A stretch of 8,833 nucleotides of DNA. Origin: Flavobacteriaceae bacterium. GTDB lineage: Bacteria; Bacteroidota; Bacteroidia; Flavobacteriales; Flavobacteriaceae. The notes under the pieces were generated by a model that saw nothing but the letters and a program-made list of their open reading frames with translations, was not told the DNA's origin and did no database searches. The first letter of the stretch is position 1; the number at the start of each line of letters is the position of its first letter. Location of the stretch: contig JALWYP010000034.1 in NCBI GenBank assembly GCA_026992695.1, positions 1-8,833 of the forward strand. The letters are read 5' to 3'. Shown piece after piece: positions 1 through 6,916 of this stretch. Position numbers and translations under genes: made by a program.

Positions 1-156
1 ATGGCAGGACCGTTTGTAAATTACGCAATCAAAGACACAATTAACAATAGGTATTTAATTTTAGAAGGATTTACTTATGCCCCTTCGGTAGATAAAAGAA
101 ACCTTCAATTTGAACTGGAATCTATCTTACACTCAGTAAAAATAGTTAAGAAATAA
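1..156 (+). CDS. DUF4837 family protein, C-terminal fragment (5' end outside window)
   Basis: Frame 1 is open from the first base to a TAA at 154-156 and gives 51 residues. The pattern MAGPFVNYAI, then NNRY, LEGFTYAPSVDKRN and a final LESILHS stretch matches what I remember as the conserved end of DUF4837 proteins. These are predicted lipoproteins of roughly 300 residues in Flavobacteriia with no assigned reaction. The window happens to start at an in-frame ATG, but in the family this Met-Ala-Gly-Pro-Phe stretch is internal, so I treat the gene as cut by the window edge rather than as a 51-residue protein. No signal peptide or lipobox can be checked here. A hairpin with a T-run follows 21 bases after the stop. 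The family assignment is from memory of the motif and is fairly but not fully certain. Confidence 0.72.
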   Translation: MAGPFVNYAIKDTINNRYLILEGFTYAPSVDKRNLQFELESILHSVKIVKK

Positions 157-177
157 AATAATTTACCGTTTTAAAGC

Positions 178-215
178 AGGTGTTTTAAGGAGAAAACATC
201 TCGAAATATTTTTTT
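178..215 (+). terminator. Probable rho-independent terminator of the DUF4837 gene
   Basis: Bases 178-186 (AGGTGTTTT) pair with 193-201 (AAAACATCT) as a 9-bp stem containing one G-T pair, with loop AAGGAG at 187-192. After seven further bases there is a run of seven T at 209-215. The stem is AT-rich and the T-run is not immediately adjacent, so it is a moderate rather than strong terminator. Its place just behind the DUF4837 stop and before a convergent gene fits the role. Confidence 0.5.
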
Positions 216-290
216 AGATAAGACTAAAAGTGTTGACGAACAAATATTTACTGGTGAAATAGGTTACCCAAATAAAAAAAACAAAGCAAT

Positions 291-315
291 AAAAAAGCTC
301 TGTAAAAACAGAGCT
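291..315 (-). terminator. Rho-independent terminator of tatA
   Basis: On the minus strand, AGCTCTGT pairs perfectly with ACAGAGCT (an 8-bp stem, 296-303 with 308-315) around a four-base TTTT loop. It is followed directly by a run of T (the A-run 291-296 on the plus strand). It lies 23 bases past the tatA stop. No T-run follows the hairpin on the plus strand, so it should act only on tatA transcripts. Confidence 0.85.
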
Positions 316-338
316 ATTGGTATAAAAAGGTATTAGAT

Positions 339-527
339 TTAATTATCATCAATCTTCTTTGTGTCGTCGGTATCTTCGCGTGAAGCATCTTTAAATTCTT
401 TAATACCGCTACCCAGACCGCGCATTAATTCGGGTATTTTTTTCCCGCCAAAAAGTAATAGCACTACTACTACAATTAATATTATTTGCCACGCTCCCAT
501 TACTAAGGGTATAAATAATGCTTTCAT
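339..527 (-). CDS. tatA: Sec-independent protein translocase subunit TatA/TatE family
   Basis: This 62-residue protein has the standard TatA layout. A short N-terminal stretch is followed by one membrane helix at about residues 11-26 ([16 protein letters not shown]). The FGG hinge follows at 26-28 and then an amphipathic helix with the family signature [17 protein letters not shown] (29-45). The tail is short, charged and acid-rich. TatA multimers form the pore-like element that lets TatC pass folded twin-arginine proteins across the inner membrane. Neither tatB nor tatC is in the window; many Bacteroidota are thought to manage with TatA and TatC alone. I chose the ATG at 525-527 because flavobacterial TatA proteins usually carry about ten residues before the MG/IG that begins the helix. 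The ATG at 498-500 (Met10) is a possible shorter start. The gene is monocistronic, with its own promoter and terminator, and faces away from the M23 gene. Confidence 0.93.
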   Translation of the reverse strand: MKALFIPLVMGAWQIILIVVVVLLLFGGKKIPELMRGLGSGIKEFKDASREDTDDTKKIDDN

Positions 528-547
528 CTTTCAAAAGGTTTATTAGG

Positions 548-577
548 CAAAGATAATAAGAAAACTTAACATACAAA
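548..577 (-). promoter_or_regulatory. Bacteroidota-type promoter of tatA
   Basis: Read on the minus strand, TTTG (577-574) is followed by an 18-base spacer and TATCTTTG (555-548). This matches the flavobacterial consensus TTG, 17-19 bases, TAnnTTTG exactly. The expected transcript start is around 541-544, which leaves a leader of only about 15 bases before the tatA ATG at 527. No purine-rich Shine-Dalgarno sequence is evident apart from GAAAG directly before the ATG. Confidence 0.75.
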
Positions 578-676
578 CCTTACAAAACAGAATAGTTGTT
601 TATTTGCTAATCCGTTTACAATATTATTTTTATTTATAGATTAACACCGTAACCATAAAAATATATTCCAAAGCAG

Positions 677-706
677 TTAAAACAATCTCCGGTTCGTTTA
701 TATTTG
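677..706 (+). promoter_or_regulatory. Promoter of the M23 peptidase-GH3 gene pair, nearly leaderless
   Basis: TATATTTG at 699-706 matches the TAnnTTTG box. The -33 position 19 bases upstream has TTA (677-679) in place of TTG, so that half is imperfect. With a start site a few bases past the box, the transcript would begin around 710-713 and the ATG at 716 would have a leader of only about 3-6 bases. The box overlaps a TTG at 704 that could otherwise be mistaken for the start codon. Confidence 0.6.
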
Positions 707-715
707 TACCTAATT

Positions 716-1582
716 ATGGCAAGAGAAGAAAAAAAAGTTAAAAAATTAAAAAAGAAGTTACTTCACAAATACCGGCTGGTCGTTCTTAATGAAGATACTT
801 TTGAAGAACGATTTTCGTTTAAATTAAACCGTCTTAATGTATTTGTGTTCAGCACTGTGTTTGCATTATTGCTCATTGCAGGAACCACACTTTTAATTGC
901 TTTTACCCCGTTGCGGGAATACATACCCGGCTACTCTTCTACCAGATTAAAAAAGAAAGCAACGCAACTTGCTTATAAAACAGATTCTTTACAACGTGCT
1001 TTATCAATAAACCAACAATATTTAGCTTCGATAAGAAAAGTATTAACCGGTGAAGTAAAAACCGTTCAACTCAACAAAGATTCATTAATTGAAGCGGCTA
1101 AATTAGATATTTCACAAGTAGATTTAAACCCTTCTAAAGAAGATTCGTTATTACGCGAGCAAGTTGCCTTAGAGGATAAATACAACCCGTTAACAGATGC
1201 TTCCGAAAAAAGCTTTGTGCTATTTGCTCCGGTAAAAGGCACCATTACACAAGGGTACAATCCAAAGGAAAAACATTATGCCGTTGATGTGGTAACAACC
1301 AAAGACGCCCCGGTTAAAGCTACTGCAGACGGAACGGTAATTTTTTCAGAATGGACGGCAGACACGGGTTTTGTTATTATTTTAGAACATGCCAATAATT
1401 TAATTTCGGTTTACAAACACAATGCTTCGTTAACCAAAAGTCAAGGGGAATTGGTGAAAGCCGGTGAAGTAATCGCTATTACAGGTAACACGGGAGAACT
1501 TACCACCGGACCCCATTTGCATTTTGAGCTATGGAGCGATGGTTACCCGATAGATCCCACAAATTTTATTGATTTTGATTAA
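716..1582 (+). CDS. Membrane-anchored M23 family (LytM-like) peptidoglycan endopeptidase
   Basis: The 288-residue protein begins with a very basic segment (MAREEKKVKKLKKK). It has one membrane helix at about 41-63, a helical, probably periplasmic region at about 75-155, and a C-terminal LytM/M23 domain at about 168-286. Zinc and catalytic residues are all visible: H187-x3-D191 in HYAVD, H235 in YKH, and the H267-L-H269 pair in GPHLHFELW. M23 enzymes cleave cross-links between peptidoglycan stem peptides. The uncleaved N-terminal helix suggests it stays bound to the inner membrane facing the periplasm. I prefer the ATG at 716 because the frame's earlier TTG at 704 lies inside the promoter box. 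The gene is divergent from tatA, and its end overlaps the GH3 start. The exact cleavage specificity, or a role as activator of other hydrolases, cannot be read from the sequence. Confidence 0.93.
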   Translation: MAREEKKVKKLKKKLLHKYRLVVLNEDTFEERFSFKLNRLNVFVFSTVFALLLIAGTTLLIAFTPLREYIPGYSSTRLKKKATQLAYKTDSLQRALSINQQYLASIRKVLTGEVKTVQLNKDSLIEAAKLDISQVDLNPSKEDSLLREQVALEDKYNPLTDASEKSFVLFAPVKGTITQGYNPKEKHYAVDVVTTKDAPVKATADGTVIFSEWTADTGFVIILEHANNLISVYKHNASLTKSQGELVKAGEVIAITGNTGELTTGPHLHFELWSDGYPIDPTNFIDFD

Positions 1583-3077
1583 CCTAAAACCACTCGCAGC
1601 TAAACTTTTTGCAAAAACCGTTGTTAACCGTATTAACAAATGGGCAAACAACCCTGTTGAAACACAAAAAAAGGTTTTTAAACAACTAATTACCCAAGCA
1701 AAAAACACACAATTTGGAAAAGATCACCGGTTTATCAAAATAAAAATACACCAAGATTTTGTAAAACATGTGCCGGTTCGCGATTATGAAGCATTAAAAC
1801 CATACATCGATAAGGTGGTAAAAGGTGAAGAAAATGTTTTATGGAAAGGAAAACCGCTTTATTTTGCCAAAACATCCGGCACCACTTCGGGGGCAAAATA
1901 CATACCGTTAACCAAAGAATCGATGCCCACACATATTCAAGCGGCTCGCAATGCGATACTTTGTTACATTAACGAAACCGGAAAAGCCGATTTCGTTACC
2001 GGAAAAATGATTTTTTTACAAGGAAGCCCCGTATTGTCTGAAACAAACGGAATAAAAACCGGAAGGCTTTCGGGAATTGTAGCGCACTTTGTTCCTAAAT
2101 ACCTTCAAAAAAACCGACTTCCTTCCTGGGAAACCAATTGTATTGATGACTGGGAAACTAAAGTGGATGCTATTGTCGAAGAAACTATCCATCAAAATAT
2201 GACCGTAATTAGCGGAATTCCATCTTGGGTGCAAATGTATTTTGAACGTCTTGTTTCTAAATCCGGCAAAAAAGTAGGCGACTTGTTTAAAAACTTTAAC
2301 CTTTTTATTTACGGAGGAGTAAATTACGAACCCTACCGAAATAAATTTGAAGAATTAATAGGAAGAAAAGTAGATAGTATCGAGCTGTTTCCGGCAAGTG
2401 AAGGCTTTTTTGCTTTTCAAGACAAACAAGAAGAAAAAGGAATGTTGTTGCTGTTAAATTCCGGTATTTTTTACGAGTTTATTAAAGCCGATGAGTTTTT
2501 TAATCACAACCCAAAACGATTAACTATTGGAGAAGTAAAAACAGGAGTTAATTATGTTATGATAATTTCTACAAACGCCGGCTTATGGGCGTATAATATA
2601 GGAGATACCGTTATGTTTACCTCTACAAACCCATATCGAGTAGTAGTTACAGGGCGGATTAAGCATTTTATTTCGGCATTTGGAGAACACGTGATAGGAA
2701 AAGAAGTAGAAGAAGCCATTAACCAAGCAATGAAACAACACGGTTTTTCAATTTCCGAATTCACCGTAGCCCCCAAAATTAACCCTCCCGAAGAAGCATT
2801 GCCCTATCATCAATGGTTTATAGAATTTGAAAAAACACCAAATAATTTATCTGAGATTGCTATAACAATAGACCAATCATTACAAAACCAAAACAGTTAT
2901 TATAAAGATTTAATTACCGGAAAAGTACTTCAGCCCTTAAAAATAACACCATTACCACCGGGAAGCTTTAACAACTATATGAAATCGCAAGGAAAATTGG
3001 GAGGTCAAAACAAAATTCCCAGACTAACCAACGACCGAAAAATTGCCAATGCTTTACTAAAAGATAAAAACGGTTAA
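1575..3077 (+). CDS. GH3 family (auxin-responsive-promoter-like) acyl-adenylating enzyme
   Basis: This protein of about 500 residues is collinear with bacterial GH3 proteins, part of the ANL adenylate-forming superfamily. Counting from the TTG at 1569, the P-loop-like motif TSGTTSGAKYIP lies at 102-113. YGGVNYEP is at 248-255 and the acyl/adenosine-pocket motif FPASEGFFA at 274-282. GDT at 345-347 and the hinge-like GRIKHFISAFGEH at 362-374 follow. Plant GH3 enzymes join amino acids to jasmonate or auxin; the substrate of the bacterial branch is unknown, so plant names should not be transferred. No ATG exists before residue 119. Two TTG codons (1569, 1575) and an ATT (1578) are the only starts that keep the conserved LAAKLFAK N-terminus. 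I chose 1575 because it best matches the N-terminal length I recall for relatives. The start overlaps the M23 stop by 8 bases (14 if 1569), implying co-transcription and translational coupling. Confidence 0.9.
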   Translation: MINLKPLAAKLFAKTVVNRINKWANNPVETQKKVFKQLITQAKNTQFGKDHRFIKIKIHQDFVKHVPVRDYEALKPYIDKVVKGEENVLWKGKPLYFAKTSGTTSGAKYIPLTKESMPTHIQAARNAILCYINETGKADFVTGKMIFLQGSPVLSETNGIKTGRLSGIVAHFVPKYLQKNRLPSWETNCIDDWETKVDAIVEETIHQNMTVISGIPSWVQMYFERLVSKSGKKVGDLFKNFNLFIYGGVNYEPYRNKFEELIGRKVDSIELFPASEGFFAFQDKQEEKGMLLLLNSGIFYEFIKADEFFNHNPKRLTIGEVKTGVNYVMIISTNAGLWAYNIGDTVMFTSTNPYRVVVTGRIKHFISAFGEHVIGKEVEEAINQAMKQHGFSISEFTVAPKINPPEEALPYHQWFIEFEKTPNNLSEIAITIDQSLQNQNSYYKDLITGKVLQPLKITPLPPGSFNNYMKSQGKLGGQNKIPRLTNDRKIANALLKDKNG

Positions 3078-3130
3078 TTTTATTCAGTAACAATTCTTCG
3101 GTTTTTAGTAGGCAGTCAGCAGTATTAAGT

Positions 3131-3251
3131 TACCTGCGGTAGACAAGTCTGGTTTCTAATTTTTGATTAGAGAAATCCTAAATCGAATAAATCTTCAATT
3201 GTGGTCTTTTCGATACTTTCAACAAGTTGAAAATCTACCTTTCGGTAGACA
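3131..3251. repeat. Two diverged copies of a TACCT-n-CGGTAGACA element
   Basis: TACCTGCGGTAGACA at 3131-3145 and TACCTTTCGGTAGACA at 3236-3251 are the same element, differing only in one or two bases between TACCT and CGGTAGACA. Each is also a small inverted repeat. The second forms a 6-bp perfect stem, TCTACC (3234-3239) with GGTAGA (3244-3249), around TTTC; the first forms TACC/GGTA around TGC. This looks like an eroded dispersed intergenic repeat. Confidence 0.55.
3151..3178. repeat. Imperfect inverted repeat (hairpin)
   Basis: TCTAAT at 3155-3160 pairs perfectly with ATTAGA at 3166-3171 around TTTTG. With small bulges the pairing can be extended outwards to GG (3151-3152) with CC (3177-3178). 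No T-run follows on either strand, so I do not call it an intrinsic terminator. It could be part of the repeat material in this spacer. Confidence 0.45.
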
Positions 3252-3269
3252 GCCTCAAACACCAATTCT

Positions 3270-3293
3270 CATAAACTCATAAACTCAACAACT
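3270..3293. repeat. Short tandem 8-mer repeat, three units
   Basis: Two identical units CATAAACT (3270-3277, 3278-3285) are followed by a diverged unit CAACAACT (3286-3293). The repeat sits between the second CGGTAGACA copy and the promoter of the next gene. No function can be inferred. Confidence 0.6.
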
Positions 3294-3333
3294 TAATCCG
3301 TAATATCCAATCGAAAAAATCATAAATAGATTG

Positions 3334-3341
3334 TATCTTTG
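3334..3341 (+). promoter_or_regulatory. -7 box of the DUF6909-like gene and probably the rfb block
   Basis: TATCTTTG is a perfect TAnnTTTG box, identical to the one in front of tatA. No TTG stands at the usual 17-19 base distance; the nearest similar triplet is TCG at 3311-3313, 20 bases away, so the -33 half is weak. Transcription would start around 3345-3348, giving a leader of about 10 bases before the ATG at 3357. No other TAnnTTTG box was noticed between the end of this gene and rfbB, so this may be the main promoter of the whole block. Confidence 0.6.
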
Positions 3342-3356
3342 CGCGGAAATAAGAAT

Positions 3357-5030
3357 ATGATAAACACACACAAACGTACAAGAGCACAAGAAAGCTCACA
3401 AGCAATAGAGCGCATGTACATTACCATGCGTCATTTATTTAATAGAGGTTTTTACAAGCCTATGGGAGTTTCGGGAGAAACACTTAGAGAGGCATTATTA
3501 ACCCTTCGTCCTGAGATTTATGGCTCTGTTGCCGAAGATAAAACCGAGCTTCAAGGCTTGTTGTATGTTATTGAAAGGCTTCCGGAAGGAATAGAAGAAT
3601 GTAGGTTTATAAACCTTACAAGCGACGAAGGATATAAAAACTCGCATTTTAAACCTATTATTCCACCAAAAAGAAGAAGAAATTGCTACAGGATAGATGA
3701 AGAACAGATGAATATTGAAATAACCAGAGGACGTTCCGAAATTTACGATATTCTTACACACCTTACTTTTTTGTTTATCGAATCCCACAAAATAGCCAAT
3801 CAAGTATTAATAAACGAAGGAAAAGATGTTAGAAGAGATTGGAAAAAGCTAGAAAACGCCATAAAAAAAGGAAACAAACTCACAAAAACCGAAAAAGAAA
3901 TTGCCCTAACCCACACGGCTAGTTTTTTAGGCAGAACATTTGAAGAACTAAACGAAGTTTACGCATCGTTTGCAACCCCAAGTAATAAAAATCGTTTTTT
4001 AAGTATTATTTACCATTTAGGAAAACTTGCTATAGACGAGTTAACAACAAACAATAAAAGAATAATAACTTTTACACCGGTTTTAAGAGAGCGACTAGGA
4101 CATCACATTCACGGTGAAAAATGGGCTTATACCGTTAAACAAGTTTTAGAAAAAAATAAGTTGCTGGAAAGACCCCTCCATATAATTAGTGCTAATATGC
4201 ACAGTGTTATGAACACACTCTATTCACCTGAAGCATTAGCCTCCCTGTTTAAAAAGCACAAGCCTTTTGAGGTATATGAAATGCTGAGTGATTCTTCTAA
4301 TAAATCATTGCGAAAAAAAGTAATAGATTATGCCGCTAAAAACGGATTAACCTATATTCAAGACACCAGTGGTGCAAATATTAACGTGCAAATTATCGAC
4401 ACTAAAAAACTTCCGGAAACCATTTACCCTTTGCAAGAAGAAGTACATCCCGTACTTATTGTTATGGACTATGCCTTTGGAGAACAAGCTTTTGAAACGA
4501 TGGACGAATTGTTAAAACCGTATTCAAAAAACAGAGCCCACAAACAATATTTAAAAGTAGAAAGTGTTTCTATAATGGGAAAAGCCGGAATTTTAGAAGG
4601 TGAAAAAGGTGATATTATGATTCCGTCTGCTCATGTTTTTGAAGGCACGGCAGATAATTACCCGTTTAAAAACATGCTTAAAAAAGACCAATTTAAAGAA
4701 GACGATATTTTTGTATGTAAAGGATCTATGATTACCGTATTGGGCACATCGCTTCAAAACAAAGACATATTAGAATTTTTTCACAACTCCACTTGGAATG
4801 TTATAGGATTGGAAATGGAAGGTGCGCATTACCAAAAAGCCATACAATCGGCTTCAAAAATAAGGCGTAGCATTCCGTCTAAAGTAAAAGTACAATATGC
4901 TTATTATGCTTCCGATAATCCATTAGAAACAGGAAGCACACTAGCATCTGGAGGGTTGGGTACAACCGGAGTAAAACCCACCTATTTAATAACACAAAAA
5001 ATACTTGAAAACATTTTTAGTTTAACCTAA
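3357..5030 (+). CDS. DUF6909-like protein with nucleoside phosphorylase-like C-terminal half
   Basis: This 557-residue protein lacks a signal peptide or membrane helix and is probably cytoplasmic. From memory it belongs to a conserved flavobacterial family (DUF6909) of unknown function. Residues 1-260 are mostly helical, with conserved stretches such as RMYITMRHLFNRGFYKPMG (19-37) and RGRSEIYDIL (124-133). RPLHIISANMHSVMN (272-286) opens a middle section. From about 366 the order of motifs resembles the PNP/UDP-phosphorylase and MTA/SAH-nucleosidase fold. MDYAFGEQ (370-377) is followed by GKAGILEGEKGDIMIPSAH (408-426), LEMEGA (485-490) and AYYASDNP (515-522). In MTA/SAH nucleosidases the ME pair contacts the ribose and the Asp of an SD motif is catalytic; here these would be E488 and D520. 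The comparison is my inference from motif order. I chose the ATG at 3357 because the frame's earlier TTG (3339) lies in the promoter box. rfbB follows after 9 bases. Confidence 0.8.
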   Translation: MINTHKRTRAQESSQAIERMYITMRHLFNRGFYKPMGVSGETLREALLTLRPEIYGSVAEDKTELQGLLYVIERLPEGIEECRFINLTSDEGYKNSHFKPIIPPKRRRNCYRIDEEQMNIEITRGRSEIYDILTHLTFLFIESHKIANQVLINEGKDVRRDWKKLENAIKKGNKLTKTEKEIALTHTASFLGRTFEELNEVYASFATPSNKNRFLSIIYHLGKLAIDELTTNNKRIITFTPVLRERLGHHIHGEKWAYTVKQVLEKNKLLERPLHIISANMHSVMNTLYSPEALASLFKKHKPFEVYEMLSDSSNKSLRKKVIDYAAKNGLTYIQDTSGANINVQIIDTKKLPETIYPLQEEVHPVLIVMDYAFGEQAFETMDELLKPYSKNRAHKQYLKVESVSIMGKAGILEGEKGDIMIPSAHVFEGTADNYPFKNMLKKDQFKEDDIFVCKGSMITVLGTSLQNKDILEFFHNSTWNVIGLEMEGAHYQKAIQSASKIRRSIPSKVKVQYAYYASDNPLETGSTLASGGLGTTGVKPTYLITQKILENIFSLT

Positions 5031-5039
5031 ATTAATATT

Positions 5040-6056
5040 TTGAAAAGCAATAAAGTACTTATAACAGGAGGAGCAGGATTTATAGGTTCCAATTACGTCC
5101 CTTACATTATTGAAACTACCAACGACCAGGTTTTTGTTCTGGACAACCTAACCTATGCAGGAGATTTAACAAACCTCGTAGAGGTATCCAATCACCCGAA
5201 TTATCATTTTATAAAAGGAGATATTTGTGACGAAACCTTAATAAACGAGTTGTTTAACAAACACCAATTTAACAAGGTGGTACATTTTGCTGCAGAAAGC
5301 CATGTAGATAACTCTATAACCGGTCCGGGAGCCTTTATTCAAACCAATATTGTTGGAACCTTTAATCTGTTACAAGCTGCGTATAAAACTTGGATGAACG
5401 CACCTAACGACCTTAAAGAAGCGTTTAAAGAAGCAAAATTTTTACACGTTTCTACCGATGAGGTGTATGGTACCCTTGGAAAAACCGGTCTTTTTACGGA
5501 AGAAACACCCTATGCGCCCAATAGCCCGTACAGTGCTTCAAAAGCATCCTCAGACTTTTTGGCAAGAAGTTATTATCATACGTATGGATTTCCGGTGGTA
5601 ACCACAAATTGTTCAAACAATTACGGACCCAAACAACACCAAGAAAAACTAATACCAACCATTATTAGAAAAGCGGTTTCCGGTGAACCCATTCCTATTT
5701 ACGGAGACGGAAAAAACATTAGAGATTGGCTGTATGTTTTAGATCATTGCAAAGGTATAAAACTTGCTCTTGACAAAGGAAGACTAGGAGAAACCTATAA
5801 CATAGGAGGTAGAAACGAACGAGAAAACATTTATATTGCCGAAACCATTTGTGAAATTTTAGACAAGGTAAAACCCAAAAATCAAGGCTCTTATAAAGAC
5901 CAAATCACCTACGTTTCCGATAGACCCGGACACGATTTTAGATATGCCATTGATGCTACTAAAATTGAAAACGAATTGGGCTGGAAAGCTGATGAAAACT
6001 TTGAGTCCGGAATAGATAAAACCGTAATGTGGTATCTTAAAAAATTAAATTTATAA
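5040..6056 (+). CDS. rfbB: dTDP-glucose 4,6-dehydratase
   Basis: RfbB (RmlB) performs the second step of dTDP-L-rhamnose synthesis, converting dTDP-glucose to dTDP-4-keto-6-deoxyglucose with bound NAD. The 338-residue length is normal for this extended short-chain dehydrogenase. Visible features are the Rossmann glycine motif GGAGFIGSN (10-18) and [10 protein letters not shown] (83-92). The active-site STDEVYG (138-144) has the family's Asp140-Glu141 pair, and the catalytic Y164-x3-K168 lies in PYSASK. NNYGPKQ (193-199) and RDWLYVLDH (228-236) follow. The only start that keeps the NAD motif is the TTG at 5040 (an ATT precedes it); no in-frame ATG occurs before residue 119. The gene lies 9 bases after the DUF6909-like gene, and its TAA shares one base with the rfbA ATG, so it is surely co-transcribed with rfbA. 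Confidence 0.96.
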   Translation: MKSNKVLITGGAGFIGSNYVPYIIETTNDQVFVLDNLTYAGDLTNLVEVSNHPNYHFIKGDICDETLINELFNKHQFNKVVHFAAESHVDNSITGPGAFIQTNIVGTFNLLQAAYKTWMNAPNDLKEAFKEAKFLHVSTDEVYGTLGKTGLFTEETPYAPNSPYSASKASSDFLARSYYHTYGFPVVTTNCSNNYGPKQHQEKLIPTIIRKAVSGEPIPIYGDGKNIRDWLYVLDHCKGIKLALDKGRLGETYNIGGRNERENIYIAETICEILDKVKPKNQGSYKDQITYVSDRPGHDFRYAIDATKIENELGWKADENFESGIDKTVMWYLKKLNL

Positions 6057-6904
6057 TGAAAGGAATTATACTAGCCGGAGGTTCCGGAACACGATTACAC
6101 CCCATAACTTTAGCAGTAAGCAAGCAGTTAATGCCGGTATACGATAAACCAATGATATATTATCCGCTTTCTACACTAATGTCTGCAGGCATACAAGAAA
6201 TTTTAATTATTTCCACTCCACAAGACCTTCCTTTATTTGAAAAATTATTGGGTGATGGAAAAAATTTAGGATGTAAATTTAGTTATGCAGTACAAGAAGC
6301 ACCTAACGGATTAGCCGAAGCATTTATAATAGGAAAAGATTTTATTGGCAACGATAAAGTAGCGCTAATTTTAGGAGATAATATTTTTTACGGAAGCGGT
6401 TTAAAACAACTCTTACAAGCCAATAATAATCCCGATGGAGGAATTATTTATGCCTATCATGTGCAAGACCCGGAGCGGTACGGTGTGGTAGAATTTGACC
6501 AAAACGGAAAAGCGCTTTCTATAGAAGAGAAACCACAAAAGCCAAAATCCAATTTTGCCGTTCCCGGAATTTATTTTTACGATAATTCTGTAGTTGAAAT
6601 AGCATCTAATATCAAACCAAGCGATAGAGGCGAACTGGAAATCACAGACGTAAATAACGAATACCTAAAACAAGGCAAGCTAAATGTTAGTATTTTAGAC
6701 AAAGGAACCGCGTGGTTAGATACCGGCACTTTTGCTTCGCTTATGCAAGCCTCACAATTTGTTCAAGTAATTGAAGAACGACAAGGATTAAAAATAGGAG
6801 CAATAGAGCAAGTAGCTTATGATATGAGATACATAGGCGAGCAACAACTTAAAGAATTAATAGCGCCATTATTAAAAAGTGGATACGGAAAACACATCAT
6901 ATAA
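6056..6904 (+). CDS. rfbA: Glucose-1-phosphate thymidylyltransferase
   Basis: RfbA (RmlA) starts the dTDP-rhamnose pathway by joining glucose-1-phosphate and dTTP to dTDP-glucose with release of pyrophosphate. The 282-residue protein has the nucleotidyltransferase signature [13 protein letters not shown] (6-18), then [17 protein letters not shown] (22-38) with the conserved Lys, and [11 protein letters not shown] (80-90). The metal-binding Asp108 lies in ILGDNIFYG and Asp222 in AWLDTGT. VEEKP-like [11 protein letters not shown] (156-166) and the C-terminal YIGEQQL (259-265) are also typical. The ATG overlaps the rfbB stop codon by one base (TAATG), a usual sign of translational coupling. rfbC follows 12 bases after the stop. 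RmlA enzymes are usually inhibited by dTDP-rhamnose, but nothing in the sequence itself shows this. Confidence 0.96.
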   Translation: MKGIILAGGSGTRLHPITLAVSKQLMPVYDKPMIYYPLSTLMSAGIQEILIISTPQDLPLFEKLLGDGKNLGCKFSYAVQEAPNGLAEAFIIGKDFIGNDKVALILGDNIFYGSGLKQLLQANNNPDGGIIYAYHVQDPERYGVVEFDQNGKALSIEEKPQKPKSNFAVPGIYFYDNSVVEIASNIKPSDRGELEITDVNNEYLKQGKLNVSILDKGTAWLDTGTFASLMQASQFVQVIEERQGLKIGAIEQVAYDMRYIGEQQLKELIAPLLKSGYGKHII

Positions 6905-6916
6905 AACCTTTTTATT

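Larger units (their letters stand above)
3078..3356. other. Non-coding spacer rich in short degenerate repeats and hairpins
   Basis: No plausible gene was found on either strand in these roughly 280 bases. The region holds a GGCAGTCAGCAGT stretch (3111-3123), two related CGGTAGACA copies, an imperfect hairpin at 3151-3178, a three-unit 8-mer repeat and a promoter box just before the next gene. No clear terminator for the GH3 gene is visible: a TTTTT run near 3102-3106 has no stem in front of it. Such debris-like spacers are familiar from flavobacterial genomes, though I cannot check copy number here. Confidence 0.6.

Noticed and set aside
1..156. A complete 51-residue gene starting at the first ATG
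   Set aside because: The residues match the internal C-terminal part of the longer DUF4837 family; the ATG at base 1 is an ordinary Met codon at the window edge.
462..480. ACT-type microsatellite near the tatA membrane segment
   Set aside because: It encodes the run of Val in the conserved TatA membrane helix, so it is explained by the protein sequence.
361..546. Plus-strand open frame opposite tatA
   Set aside because: It is the antisense shadow of tatA; the minus-strand product has an unmistakable TatA signature with its own promoter and terminator.
704..715. TTG at 704 as the start of the M23 peptidase
   Set aside because: It overlaps the TATATTTG promoter box, and an ATG follows four codons later directly before the basic N-terminus.
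3339..3356. TTG at 3339 as the start of the DUF6909-like gene
   Set aside because: It lies within the TATCTTTG promoter box; the ATG at 3357 gives a sensible start.
3498..3803. Minus-strand open frame of about 100 codons inside the DUF6909-like gene
   Set aside because: It is fully contained within a conserved coding gene on the other strand, has no promoter box or recognisable motif, and its composition is that of an antisense frame.
5036..5042. TATTTTG before rfbB (and again at 6913-6919 before rfbC) as promoter boxes
   Set aside because: Both are one base short of TAnnTTTG, contain the TTG start codons themselves and would leave no leader; I regard them as start-codon context.
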